This document shows, piece by piece, positions 52,682 through 59,140 of a stretch of 64,000 bases of DNA. This DNA comes from Cristatella mucedo (Eukaryota > Bryozoa > Phylactolaemata > Cristatellidae), in the NCBI GenBank assembly GCA_009760855.2, contig WPIO01000020.1, forward strand, positions 6,112,001 to 6,176,000. Reading direction: 5' to 3'. How positions within the stretch are numbered: position 1 is the stretch's first letter; every line of letters begins with the position of its first letter. Under the pieces are notes generated by a model, which was not told where the DNA came from, made no database searches, and saw only the letters and a program-made list of their open reading frames with translations. The position numbers were made by a program, and so were the translations under genes.

Positions 52682-53724
52682 GGAGGGAGTGGCTAGATGC
52701 ATTCGATGTGAAGTCGCTATCCAAGTGTCTCCTGGCTGCCCGTCGCTCGTTTTACCTTTACTGAGCAACTGCTCAGTGACACTAGCTGCTGCAATTGGAC
52801 TAAACTCGGCGCTCAGTGACTTCCTGGGTCGTGGTCCTTGGTGTGTTTAGGAAATGGCGCTGCTACCTGGAGAGGCTTGCTCGCGACCTTGTAGTTCTCT
52901 GGCTTTCCGATCGAAAACTTACTTTCTTTATTCGAGATAACTAAAAAAGTCACAACTATATGTAGTAGTGACTGTATTTTAGTGTGTACGAAATTTCATG
53001 CAAGTTCAGTATAAAAAACAGTCAATATCAGCTCATTCAGCCTTGGTTACATACTGGCAGATGAGCCTCATCATCGGTGGCTTTAACTGCCCTTCCACTT
53101 GCCAAGGACAGTGGAGAAATGCCGTCTGTAAGATTTGAACCCACAGCCTGAGTCCTGAAGTCCTGACACCTTACCAACCACTGCTTTGCTGCTCTTTTTC
53201 ATGTGTTCGGCTGCGAGAGCTGCACATCGCCTCACGCAAAATTAAAATGCATGCCTCCCCCCCTAGACCCGAGGAGGCAATGCAGACTCGCTAGTGCTTC
53301 TTCTCACTCTGAGTCTCTGCCTCCCCCCCTCCGAAGTGCAGGCTCGAGCGCTGCCACGCTGCTCCTCTCGTCAGGGACCGGCGTGCACCGTCGGCTCGTG
53401 CTCGTTAAAAGCGCTGCCCAGCGACTGAGTGGCTGAATAGGGAGCGGCTAGACTCGTGAGCTAGCAGACGCTTGCCATCGTGCCTGCCTTCTTCAGACGC
53501 CTCTCTCCTGACTTTGCAGCTAATGTTGGTTGGCATGTGATGGCTCTGGTTTTTTCAGGCACAGACGCCTGTACGTGACGAGTATCTTACCGTGGGCGAT
53601 TCGCAACGGCAGGCAGGCCGACTTTCTCATGGCCGTGTACTACGAGAAAATGTGGAGCGTACCTCTGAAGGAGTTGCGACAGCAGCTGAGGATCACTGAC
53701 CCGCCGGCGAATTCAATGAAGTGA
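31639..53724 (+). CDS. COQ4: COQ4, ubiquinone (coenzyme Q) biosynthesis protein, mitochondrial; 7 exons
   Basis: Exons are 31639-31756, 31933-32097, 32333-32429, 34576-34678, 35252-35360, 47130-47244 and 53559-53724. All junctions are GT-AG with matching phases, totalling 873 bases (290 aa; human COQ4 is about 265). The first 40 residues are rich in R, K, A and S with one acidic residue, as in a mitochondrial presequence. The core shows [28 protein letters not shown], the [15 protein letters not shown] segment, [17 protein letters not shown], the metal motif H190-D191-x2-H194-x11-E206, [14 protein letters not shown] and a final [11 protein letters not shown]-x6-VYYEK-x-W block. COQ4 is a matrix-side peripheral inner-membrane component of the CoQ synthome, implicated in removing the ring C1 carboxyl group. 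Introns 5 (11.8 kb) and 6 (6.3 kb) are packed with retroelements. AATAAA occurs at 54103. Confidence 0.95.
31933..32097 (+). CDS. COQ4: COQ4 exon 2
   Basis: Phase 1 in and out, residues 41-94. After a Gly/Ala-rich linker comes [20 protein letters not shown] and ASLWDPSRD, the conserved opening of mature COQ4 (LYpsHIpts.fQKaLL, then DP-x-R-x-D). Acceptor is GGGCGCTAG, donor GTAAGC. Intron 1 is 176 bases. Confidence 0.9.
32333..32429 (+). CDS. COQ4: COQ4 exon 3
   Basis: Residues 95-126: [19 protein letters not shown] then HPTGQQIL, matching the family's D-x-(V/I)-x-x-(L/V)GE-(T/A)-(T/S)G and D-x-x-G-x-x-IL blocks. Acceptor TTCTGTTCTAG, donor GTAGGC; phase 1 in, phase 2 out. Confidence 0.92.
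32430..34171. other. COQ4 intron 3, mostly unique
   Basis: It contains a G12 run near 32519 and a C18 run near 33114. The minus-strand open stretch 34089-33556 (177 codons) has no known domain. A LINE-A copy closes the intron. Confidence 0.4.
34172..34436 (-). mobile_element. LINE-A 3' end in COQ4 intron 3
   Basis: AAT repeats (34174-34200) open it. Antisense stem-loop GCACTTGATACAGCGCCATC to TTTCTAGGTGCTTTACATTT follows, then GCATGCAAATGTGG blocks up to CAGGGACCCACTAAATGC. Confidence 0.88.
34576..34678 (+). CDS. COQ4: COQ4 exon 4
   Basis: Residues 127-161: [20 protein letters not shown] followed by [15 protein letters not shown], corresponding to the RPRI-x-S-T...L...LPEGS-(F/L)G-x-x-Y-x-RFL block. 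Acceptor TTTGCTGCAG, donor GTGAGT; phase 2 in, phase 0 out. Confidence 0.93.
35252..35360 (+). CDS. COQ4: COQ4 exon 5: first half of the metal-binding motif
   Basis: Residues 162-197: [20 protein letters not shown] then LMHTIL. It carries H190, D191 and H194 of the HDxxHx11E motif, thought to hold a metal ion at the active site. Acceptor GTTTTCAG, donor G|GTAAGG. The next intron is 11.8 kb. Confidence 0.95.
35527..37850 (-). mobile_element. LINE-B, longest copy, with reverse transcriptase remains (COQ4 intron 5)
   Basis: Non-LTR retrotransposon of the L2/CR1-like group, antisense to COQ4. A 233-codon open frame (37546-36845) holds RT motifs: [33 protein letters not shown] and [22 protein letters not shown] replaces the first glycine codon of the GVPQG motif just after it. 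Continuing in frame, [18 protein letters not shown] and the catalytic YADD (36737-36748) are seen. A further 133-codon frame (36580-36179) covers the C-terminal part with [15 protein letters not shown]. The 3'UTR is split by an S1 SINE at 35830-36004. No endonuclease domain was seen, so it is 5' truncated and inactive. Confidence 0.9.
35830..36004 (+). mobile_element. S1 SINE inserted in LINE-B, with 8-bp target duplication
   Basis: It is flanked by AGGACTTG at 35822-35829 and 36005-36012. The uninterrupted LINE-B at 46210 reads CTAGGACCTGCAGAGC, confirming the empty site. It contains CACGACCTCGGTCCCGAGG and a box B (GGGTTTGATTCCTG), and ends in (ATTT)n. Confidence 0.93.
37851..38925. other. 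COQ4 intron 5, unique part
   Basis: No repeat or exon recognised; a short C8 run lies near 38209. Confidence 0.4.
38930..39300 (-). mobile_element. LINE-B 3' part, diverged
   Basis: GTGTAACTCCACAAAGATC, GAGTTTTCTATAGCTCAC and AGCCTAAGCAGCAGTCGGT follow LINE-B order. It ends in the coding-side block GGCACGAGTAGGCTGAAGC. Confidence 0.75.
39301..40137. other. COQ4 intron 5, unique part
   Basis: No repeat or exon recognised on either strand. Confidence 0.4.
40138..41690 (-). mobile_element. LINE-A, 1.5-kb degraded copy with a nested tail insertion
   Basis: AATAATAAT repeats at 40141-40158 mark the 3' end; the antisense 3'UTR and post-RT coding region follow. An antisense open stretch 41052-40690 reads [19 protein letters not shown] and [20 protein letters not shown] remains at 41685-41395 include a [16 protein letters not shown] motif. 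A plus-strand LINE-A tail (41072-41166) interrupts it. Confidence 0.82.
41072..41166 (+). mobile_element. Nested LINE-A tail in opposite orientation
   Basis: TTCATTCGATCATATGTCCT, then AAAGTGCCTAGAAAGAGATT and an ATTTATTATAA end, all in the plus sense inside a minus-strand LINE-A. Only about 95 bases were inserted. Confidence 0.8.
41691..42330 (-). mobile_element. LINE-A, heavily degraded copy
   Basis: Antisense blocks recognisable as the LINE-A tail (CTCTTAAGAGAACTGACTCC), the AAAGTCTGGAACTCAATACC region and the GTGCAAAACAAAGTGAGGTG region keep the LINE-A order but are much diverged. Confidence 0.55.
42589..42765 (+). mobile_element. S1 SINE, best-preserved copy
   Basis: GTGAGCCGTGATGGCACACT, box A-like TAGGTAAGGCGG, 11-bp palindrome CACGACCTCGG-TC-CCGAGGTCGTG, box B GGTTCGATTCC, then a body with CCACTGCAAGCGGTGG (stem) and GTCGCTATACAAAAAGAGGC. 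Lies in COQ4 intron 5. Confidence 0.88.
42975..43145. mobile_element. Mosaic of SINE tails and a LINE-A coding fragment
   Basis: TAGCACCCTGAGAGAACTTA (42987 on) is an inverted tail. GAGCGCCTCTCATCTCGCCT (43010-43071) is the LINE-A RT-coding piece also found at 50393. CTCGAGCCCCTAGGCATATG with the S2 tail (GAAGCGCCTGAATAGAGATT) ends it. Confidence 0.7.
43143..43230. repeat. (TA)n and (GATA)n microsatellite
   Basis: TATATATATA passes into about 15 TAGA/GATA tetramer units (43161-43223), between the S2 tail and a LINE-A tail. Confidence 0.95.
43228..44155 (-). mobile_element. LINE-A, 0.9-kb copy
   Basis: The antisense tail stem-loop (AAGCGACCTCAGAGAACTTA) starts it. An open stretch 43937-43446 (163 codons) gives the C-terminal region: [40 protein letters not shown] and [14 protein letters not shown]. 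It is among the least decayed copies. Confidence 0.88.
44165..45425 (+). mobile_element. LINE-A, 1.26-kb copy, head-to-head with the previous one
   Basis: It starts at GGAAGACTCCAGAGTATTGG (just before the GVPQG region), keeps a degraded TTTATACTTTCCCTCTAGCC and YADD area (44327 on) and runs to the tail stem-loop (AAAGTG / CACTTT) and ATTATTATTAG. Confidence 0.85.
45651..45787 (+). mobile_element. S2 SINE nested in LINE-A
   Basis: GCTCGCCCCGACCGATGCC, then box B GGGCTCGAGCCCC and the tail GAAGCGCCTGAATAGAGATT ... GAATTATCTTT. The 5' part is shortened compared with other S2 copies. Confidence 0.8.
45906..46249 (-). mobile_element. LINE-B 3' end nested in LINE-A
   Basis: A clean copy: (TAATG)n at 45908-45922, TATCTCCGTCAGTAACTCC, GGTACGCATTCGGTAGCC, up to CTAAAGCTTCTGTCGCCAAC. 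It is very close in sequence to the 3' end of the copy at 35527. Confidence 0.88.
46638..47129. other. COQ4 intron 5, last 490 bases
   Basis: Unique sequence leading to the exon 6 acceptor; nothing else recognised. Confidence 0.4.
47130..47244 (+). CDS. COQ4: COQ4 exon 6: second half of the metal-binding motif
   Basis: Residues 198-235: [20 protein letters not shown] then [19 protein letters not shown]206 completes HDxxHx11E. Acceptor TGTTTTAG, donor GTATGT; phase 1 in, phase 2 out. A (CTG)n run starts about 165 bases into the following intron. Confidence 0.95.
47409..47450. repeat. (CTG)n trinucleotide run in COQ4 intron 6
   Basis: About 13 GCT units in a row, 165 bases after exon 6. It is intronic in the COQ4 model. 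The same run appears as poly-alanine in chance open frames. Confidence 0.95.
47451..48329. other. COQ4 intron 6, unique part
   Basis: The open stretches on both strands (for example 47485-47937 on +) have no known domain and no matching splice phase for COQ4. Confidence 0.4.
48330..49172 (+). mobile_element. LINE-A, 0.84-kb copy
   Basis: It runs from ATATTCCAAAGTGACCTTTC through the C-terminal coding region and 3'UTR to TATTATTGTTGTTATTATTG. Frames are broken, including a lost segment around 48450. Confidence 0.85.
49190..49400 (-). mobile_element. LINE-A internal fragment, degraded
   Basis: AGAAAGTTGGCTGTCATCTA with the following ATCAGCAATACAAG matches, antisense, the LINE-A region after YADD (compare 41200-41240). 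It is short and diverged. Confidence 0.5.
49480..51716 (+). mobile_element. LINE-A, longest copy, with reverse transcriptase remains (COQ4 intron 6)
   Basis: Non-LTR retrotransposon of the L2/CR1-like group. The pre-RT region (49500-49880) is followed by a 194-codon open frame (49886-50470) holding [40 protein letters not shown] and [23 protein letters not shown] at 50468 separates it from the next frame (50480-50761) with [20 protein letters not shown] and the catalytic YADD (50618-50629). A stop follows at about 50759. The C-terminal region with [20 protein letters not shown] lies at 50986-51354. The 3'UTR ends in the stem-loop AAAGCGCCTAGAGAGAG ... GAGCACTTT and TTATTATTG. No endonuclease domain was seen; it is dead but the best reference for the family here. 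Confidence 0.92.
51717..52600. other. COQ4 intron 6, unique part
   Basis: No repeat or exon recognised; short open stretches only. Confidence 0.4.
52608..52677. repeat. (CT)n microsatellite
   Basis: About 34 CT units, preceded by CACACATACACACAC, in COQ4 intron 6. Confidence 0.97.
53040..53190 (-). mobile_element. tRNA-derived SINE of a third type (S4)
   Basis: On the minus strand: GCAGTGGTTGGTAAGGTGTC (box A region), GTGGGTTCAAATCTTACAGA (box B), then CATTTCTCCACTGTCCTTGG. It differs from S1 and S2 throughout. It is the only copy in the window, so the body end is uncertain. Confidence 0.6.
53559..53724 (+). CDS. COQ4: COQ4 exon 7: C-terminus and stop
   Basis: Residues 236-290: [20 protein letters not shown], then [18 protein letters not shown] and a short tail ending in TGA at 53722. 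This matches the L-(I/L)-PWA-(V/I)-x-x-G-(K/R)-x-A...YYE-x-x-W...L-x-x-L-R-x-x-L end of the family. Acceptor is GGTTTTTTCAG. Confidence 0.95.
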
Positions 53725-54102
53725 CCAATCTGCCGTCCAGCTCCAGTGCAGTGCAAATTACCGTGCCCTCTTGGTTTGCATCCTTACAAAATCCTATCCT
53801 TGCTCGAAAAAGCCTCACATTTGCAATGCAACCTAATTCATCCGACATGCTGTGTTGCATGGTTTATGACAGTTTGGTAGAATGTCTGTAGCCAAGTAGG
53901 CAGGTAGAGCTACGTAAGGTCGCTTTGGTTGCTGTGGTGAGAATGGTAATGTCCGTAATGTTTTTGCAGTCGTCGTTGTTAGTGCCGAGATGCAGTTTAG
54001 TGCTATCTCGTGCTCTGTTTAATATGCTCAAGTCACATCGATGTACTGTATATTTTGCATTTTATTGCTCGCTCTTCAGAAGTCGAGGTCCGTTAATTTA
54101 TT

Positions 54103-54108
54103 AATAAA
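54103..54108 (+). promoter_or_regulatory. Probable COQ4 poly(A) signal
   Basis: AATAAA lies 379 bases after the COQ4 stop codon, in an A-rich context. The 3'UTR between shows no repeat homology noticed here. Confidence 0.5.
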
Positions 54109-54408
54109 AAAATTTCAAGTTGTATCCAAGTTTGAGTAGATCATTGGGCCGAACAAAGAGCTGTTGCATATGTGCTCCCGTATTTCCGAGCTCACCGAAA
54201 GTCTCGTGGTATTATTATATGTATCTGTAAAAATATCCATGAGGTCCTCACTCTTTCGGTTCAAGCAGCAAGCTTACACAACACTGCACTTGCATACCGA
54301 CTGTGTTTCGTGTGAGTACAGTTGAAAGGCTATGGTAACAGAAAGCAATGTGAAATTAGACCAATTGACAGTCAATAAGTAGTCGGCTGCAGGATAGCAA
54401 TCATCTGG

Positions 54409-54901
54409 TTACCAGTAATCCAACATGCTCTTGGCAGAGCCGCCTATTTGGCAAAGTCGGCTCAGGGTGACAGACGATCCCAGCAGGTAGCCAAACTCAA
54501 TTTTATGGGCTGCACCAAGCTTGTTTGGTGTTGTCTGTAAAATCCAGCAGCTTGGGGGCTGTTTGTGACAGCAGATGAAAGTGGAGCTCGTAGAATTGAG
54601 TAAATTCTTCAAGACCTGAGAGTTCTTCTCCCAGCAGATTGTGAGCTGTGAGGAAAACCCACAGGGTGAGCACTGGGCTAATTAGAACAAGCAACAACGA
54701 TGGCAACAGGAAGGGAGGAAATGCAAAGATAAAAGTTAACTCTGCGCAATCTTGGGATATTTTCTCCCAAGCAGAATAAATAACCACATTATGAGAACCC
54801 ATAAAACGAACCATCTGCTCTGAAATGGGGTGTCCAACCGGCAACGGCATTTTAACTATGCATTTACTATGTATGTAGAGCCTGAAATCGATCAAATTCA
54901 A
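54409..54901 (-). pseudogene. Possible protein-coding relic, frameshifted, minus strand
   Basis: The open frame 54901-54503 contains a strongly hydrophobic stretch (LTFIFAFPPFLLPSLLLVLI) then a charged region ending TAPKLLDFTDNTKQ. Near 54520 a one-base shift leads into a second frame (to 54409) reading GAAHKIEFGYLLGSSVTLSR and ending SMLDYW-stop. The two halves join as plausible membrane-protein sequence. No family recognised; chance is a real alternative. Confidence 0.2.
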
Positions 54902-55345
54902 TCTTTAATAATTACTGATGAAAGCAGGGTATCGATTTTAAGGAGTTTCGAAGACGTATTGAGCGATACTTCTGTAAGTCAAGTGCTAAGCAAAGACGAA
55001 CTCCAAGTGACTAACGCAGTCTACCTGTAGAACAAAGCTCGTGCTTGGAATGTCTTGTCGATCGGGTAGAAATTGCTGAGCTTTTAAAAAATTCCATAAG
55101 AACGTAGTTTGGATGGAGCAAGCTTTGAAAGTGTTAAGAGAGGATCCCAAAGCCTGAAATCCAGTGGCACAACCGACTAACTCGGGAGATATCGACAGGT
55201 GTTCAAGCTGGTACGAAAGCATTAAATTGATTTAAGGTAAATCAGGTTGCTGCTAGCCTTTCTGCGAGTATGCAAAATCCATAGGTCAATTGTTGTGGAA
55301 ACAAGGTGCCGAAACACTTTCCTAATAATCACCTGTAAATGGATA
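54902..55345. other. Downstream of COQ4, nothing recognised
   Basis: Short open stretches on both strands without known domains. Confidence 0.35.
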
Positions 55346-55349
55346 GATA

Positions 55350-56089
55350 TGTACCCAGGCTGGGTTCGGTTGGCTGGGACCGGATGGCTATAGTGAGGGT
55401 TAGGGTCACCGGCTAGGCCGGGGTCGGACCCTACGGCATGGCCGGATGTATGCGGTGACGTGAGGTCACCGGGGCTCTTGGGTACGGAAAGTTGGCCAAG
55501 TAAGTCGTGCTGTTGGAGGCTCCCGGCCTCGCCGAGTTATGCACCTGGATTCGTGCAGGCGTGCTCGGGCGATGCTGCCACGCACGCAAGGGAACGAGTA
55601 CCCAAGGCCCGAGCGGAGCTGGATAGCTCGCTTGTTGTTGACTTGTTTTTATTCCGCTTTCCCCGTGTAGCGTGTTCGTGACCCCCCCCCGTGTGTTATC
55701 GTCTTTCGGTGGAAGCTTACGACTGTGGTAGTTGTCGACTCAGACTAGCCAGCAGTTACTCAGCCAGCCGGGTTTTGGACGGCGTACGCTCGTACTGTTG
55801 GATTCGGAGTCGATACAACGACAGGACTGCAGAAGCCGACTGACCCCAACTAACACGTTTGTTCGCGCTTGCTGCGTCGTCTTGCGCCTCCGTAGTGTAC
55901 CGTGTATAGGACCCTCCCTGTAGACTTGTTTAGTTCCCCCATTGTTGTTGGCGCATGCGTTATTATAAAGAGGTCTAACCTGACGGCCGCTCGTCTTACC
56001 CTAGCTCGGCGGCATGGCGAGCTGCATCGTGGCCGAAGTATGGCGGGGTTTGGCGGGAAATAGCCTTTGACCCCTGGAACCCGGTTACA
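55350..56089. mobile_element. Candidate solo LTR, 740 bp
   Basis: It begins TGTACCCAGG and ends CCCGGTTACA, so it has TG...CA ends with a near-inverted TGTACC/GGTTACA. It is flanked by GATA on both sides (55346-55349, 56090-56093). It is much more GC-rich than its surroundings and has TTATTATAAAG near 55962 as a possible TATA box. There is no internal region or coding sequence beside it. Strand cannot be fixed. Confidence 0.45.
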
Positions 56090-56093
56090 GATA

Positions 56094-57075
56094 GACAAGC
56101 ACAAGCAAGCAATGTGAGTATGCCAACTTCATGCATCCAAAATTAGTATGCAAAAAAATCAGGACACCTCAGTCATTCTATATAGTACACTGAGAGAACT
56201 GGATCTATGTCTAAGAACTCTACAAATGCTGGAAATGGAGTAGGCAATCAGTTAGTTTATGAACCAGTGCGTATTATCTAGAAATCAATCATGGTTGTTG
56301 GCACTTTTTGTTATCGCATATCAAGCGAGTATGCTTTCTTAACATCATATATAATGTGTCTAGAGAGAGACGGACAGAGAAGAGATGAGGTTCTTTGAGG
56401 TTGCTATTCAGCTGTATTTTTATTTTTAGTTACGACATGCACAATTTCAGCACGAAGTAAATAGCTTCGTTTAGAATGTCATCAACAAGGAGATCATGTA
56501 TTGTCATTCGTTATCAAATTCCAAGCTTACGGACCATAATAACTAAGTATGTTTCGCATTGAAGAAAGATGAAAATACTGGTCAGACCTGCAGCAGTGTG
56601 TATTCAAGAGCTTGAGGCCGTGTTGGTTAAGAATCATCCACGTCTGAATTATTCTCAGTCAAAGATCCTTCGCTCGCTCCATTCAGGATCTGGACGAAGT
56701 GGATGAGGCGGAGAGGATGGCGAAAGACACGGTTCATCAGTAGCAACCACAGCCCATTTACCCTCGACAGCTAATCTGTCCTGGAAAGCATTAGCAGCCA
56801 CCCTGCTCTGAGGCTCAGCACGCCGAAGACAAACAACTGTCGACTTGGCCGGTAACTCAGTCGTGTCTGATGTTCGAGACAAAGGTGGCTTACAACGAAA
56901 CCTCCGACGCAGAAAAGTACCCCCTCAAGGTGTAGGGGCTCGTGGGCGTGAAAGGCGCCTGACGTAAATGCCCCCTCAAGTGAGTTGTGGTACTGACGAC
57001 GACGATTGTATGGCATTCTACGCCGGAGACGCCAGCGAGAGAGCGTACTAGCGAGCGGATGTAGTAAACATACAT
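56094..57075. other. Intergenic DNA with old SINE/LINE tail remnants
   Basis: ACTGAGAGAACTGGATCTATG (about 56190) and GTGTCTAGAGAGAGACGGAC (about 56355) look like decayed LINE-A stem-loops. Otherwise nothing recognised. Confidence 0.35.
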
Positions 57076-57079
57076 AAAT

Positions 57080-57175
57080 GAATATAATTCATTTATATAG
57101 CGCCCCAAGAGAACTTAATCTCTATTCAGGCGCTTCACATATACCTCAGAAAGACCTTGACCGGGGCGAGCACCT
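57080..57175 (-). mobile_element. S2 SINE, minus strand
   Basis: ATTCATTTATATAGCGCCCC, then GAACTTAATCTCTATTCAGG and CGCTTCACATATACC are the inverted S2 tail; a remnant of the tRNA-like head (GACCTTGACCGGGGCGAGCA) follows. Confidence 0.78.
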
Positions 57176-57536
57176 TATCCGCCGGACCAATCCAGCTCGT
57201 AACCGTCGTGGAAGCAGCTCCAGAGCCTGTGGAGAGAAGAGATTAAGAGAAAATGGAAAGAGAGTGAGAGATCGGGAGAGGCAGAGACAGAGCGAGAGAG
57301 AGAGAGGACAGGCCGACTCACAGGCAGAAAGCAGTTATCTGCAGGGCTAGCAGTTCATGCGACCACAGCTGATCCGTTGCTATTAAGTTGAGCTTAGTTA
57401 ACTGACACCTCCTAACTGCATTGCCTAAGGAGCTGGTACGCAGCGAGCCGAGAGGGCCCGATGGACGATCGGCGGGTGTAGTTCGAGTCTGGCTGAGGTG
57501 AAACAACATTGTGGGCTTAGCCACGCCCTCAAAGGT

Positions 57537-57684
57537 GTAACGCCGAAGGCTCGGCGGGGTAGGCTTGACCTGCCGCTTACCTAGCGGCGTAACCTTGCGC
57601 CTACTGCCGTTCGGTGCGCGCCTACGCGCAATAAGCGGGCCGCCACGAAACGAGCGTTTCTGGCGCTGACCTGCTTACCGTTAC
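57537..57684 (-). mobile_element. 148-bp MITE-like element, copy 2
   Basis: The reverse complement matches 24156-24303 over the full length: GTAACGGTAAGCAGGTCAGC at one end and GCCTTCGGCGTTAC at the other. Flanks read CAAAGGT and TAAAGGG, a possible AAAGG duplication. Confidence 0.62.
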
Positions 57685-57812
57685 TAAAGGGGGTCGTGAG
57701 TCCGCGGCGTGAATTGGAAAGCGAGACTCACAAATTGGGGATTTTACCGAGCTTCATTCGCCAGTGCACCAGCTGAGAGCCAGCCAAGGCTGCAGCTGGC
57801 TTCCCGGGGCTC

Positions 57813-58201
57813 CAGACTGAGCACTTCCACCAGACTGAGCACTTTTCCCAGACTGAGCACTTTTCCCAGACTGAGCACTTTTCCCAGACTGAGCACTTTC
57901 CCCAGACCGAGCACTTATCCCAGACCGAGCACTTTACCCAGACTGAGCACTTTACCCAGACTGAGCACTTCCCCCAGACTGAGCACTTTTCCCAGACTGA
58001 GCACTTTTCCCAGACTGAGCACTTTTCCCAGACTGAGCACTTTTCCCAGACTGAGCACTTTTCCCAGACTGAGCACTTTTCCCAGACTGAGCACTTTTCC
58101 CAGACTGAGCACTTTTCCCAGATGAGCACTTCCCCCAGACTGAGCACTTCCCCCAGACTGAGCACTTTTCCCAAACTGAGCACTTCCCACAGCACTTTCC
58201 C
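57813..58201. repeat. 18-bp minisatellite, about 21 units
   Basis: The unit is CAGACTGAGCACTTTTCC with minor variants (ACTTCCCC, ACTTTACC, ACCGAGC). One unit lacks a base (near 58121). As 18 is divisible by 3, long repetitive open frames appear on both strands (LSTFPR units on +); I do not treat these as genes. Confidence 0.96.
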
Positions 58202-58361
58202 TGGTAGTAAGAAACCTGGTGACCTTTTTCGCGATTGCTGCTCTTTTTGAATGAACCTGCAAGCTGAAATGGCACAGGTATGAGAAAACTCGGGTCGTAC
58301 ATAATCACTGGAGGACTTGCAGTCATCTTCTCGCTTGACAAAATGGTGCTCGTTAATAACT

Positions 58362-58703
58362 GCATTTAGTTACCATACTCTCAAAGTATGGAGCTCACTT
58401 CCGACAACGCCTGACTTGACGAAATTTAAAAAGAAGCTGAAATGCATTGAATTATAATCGCATTTAGCGGGTCTGTATGATTCAACGTTTGTTTGCTTAT
58501 GTGTGCTGGCACTGTGCATGATATATTTTCATGCTGACCTTGTGCATAACACCACTTAACTTGTTATACTTGTGTCATTGAGCAAGCTACTACTAATCAT
58601 TCGACCACGCTTCCTTTTCAGCATATGCAAAGTGCCCATACAGATATTAAGTTAGCTGAGTGTGCAATGCAACTATATTACTATCGTTATTATTATTATT
58701 ATG
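58362..58703 (+). mobile_element. LINE-A 3' end, diverged
   Basis: CTCAAAGTATGGAGCTCACT, GCATTTAGCGGGTCTGTATG, a weak stem-loop (AAAGTGCCCATACAGATATT) and ATTATTATTATTATG. Confidence 0.78.
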
Positions 58704-59057
58704 TTGTAACGAAGAAAAGATGCCCGGTAGGCCTTGCAATTTTTTCGCTGAGAGGGATAACAAACGTTCGACATCCATGCTAACAAATTTACAGTCGGAC
58801 GCGCTGATGATACTAGCTTGTAGTCCGACGGGTTATCACGCCAGATCTACCGAACCCAGCCTTTGCCCTGAATGCCATCGATCAATCGTCATAACCATTC
58901 CAGGAGGCTGTGTTGCTTCATTTATGGAGCTCCCCAGTACATGTTCTGCGTTCCATGTGGGTCTCCGTTTTTTAAAGTGTCGCATCGCCACGGCAATTAA
59001 TGCTCAATGCGTCGCAAAGTTTGTTGAGCGAAAGATTCGGATCGACTTTATTATACA

Positions 59058-59140
59058 ATAATAATAATAATAATAATATTGCACTTGATAAAGCACCCTC
59101 AGAGAACTTAATTTCTTTCTATGCGCTTTACATTATATGC
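59058..59140 (-). mobile_element. LINE-A tail only
   Basis: AATAATAATAATAATAAT then TTGCACTTGATAAAGCACCC and ATTTCTTTCTATGCGCTTTA: the inverted stem-loop and (ATT)n tail without any body. Confidence 0.78.

Noticed and set aside
57709-58365. Repetitive proteins of LSTFPR or VWEKCS type
   Set aside because: Produced by the 18-bp minisatellite in several frames at once; no start context, splice sites or conserved flank.
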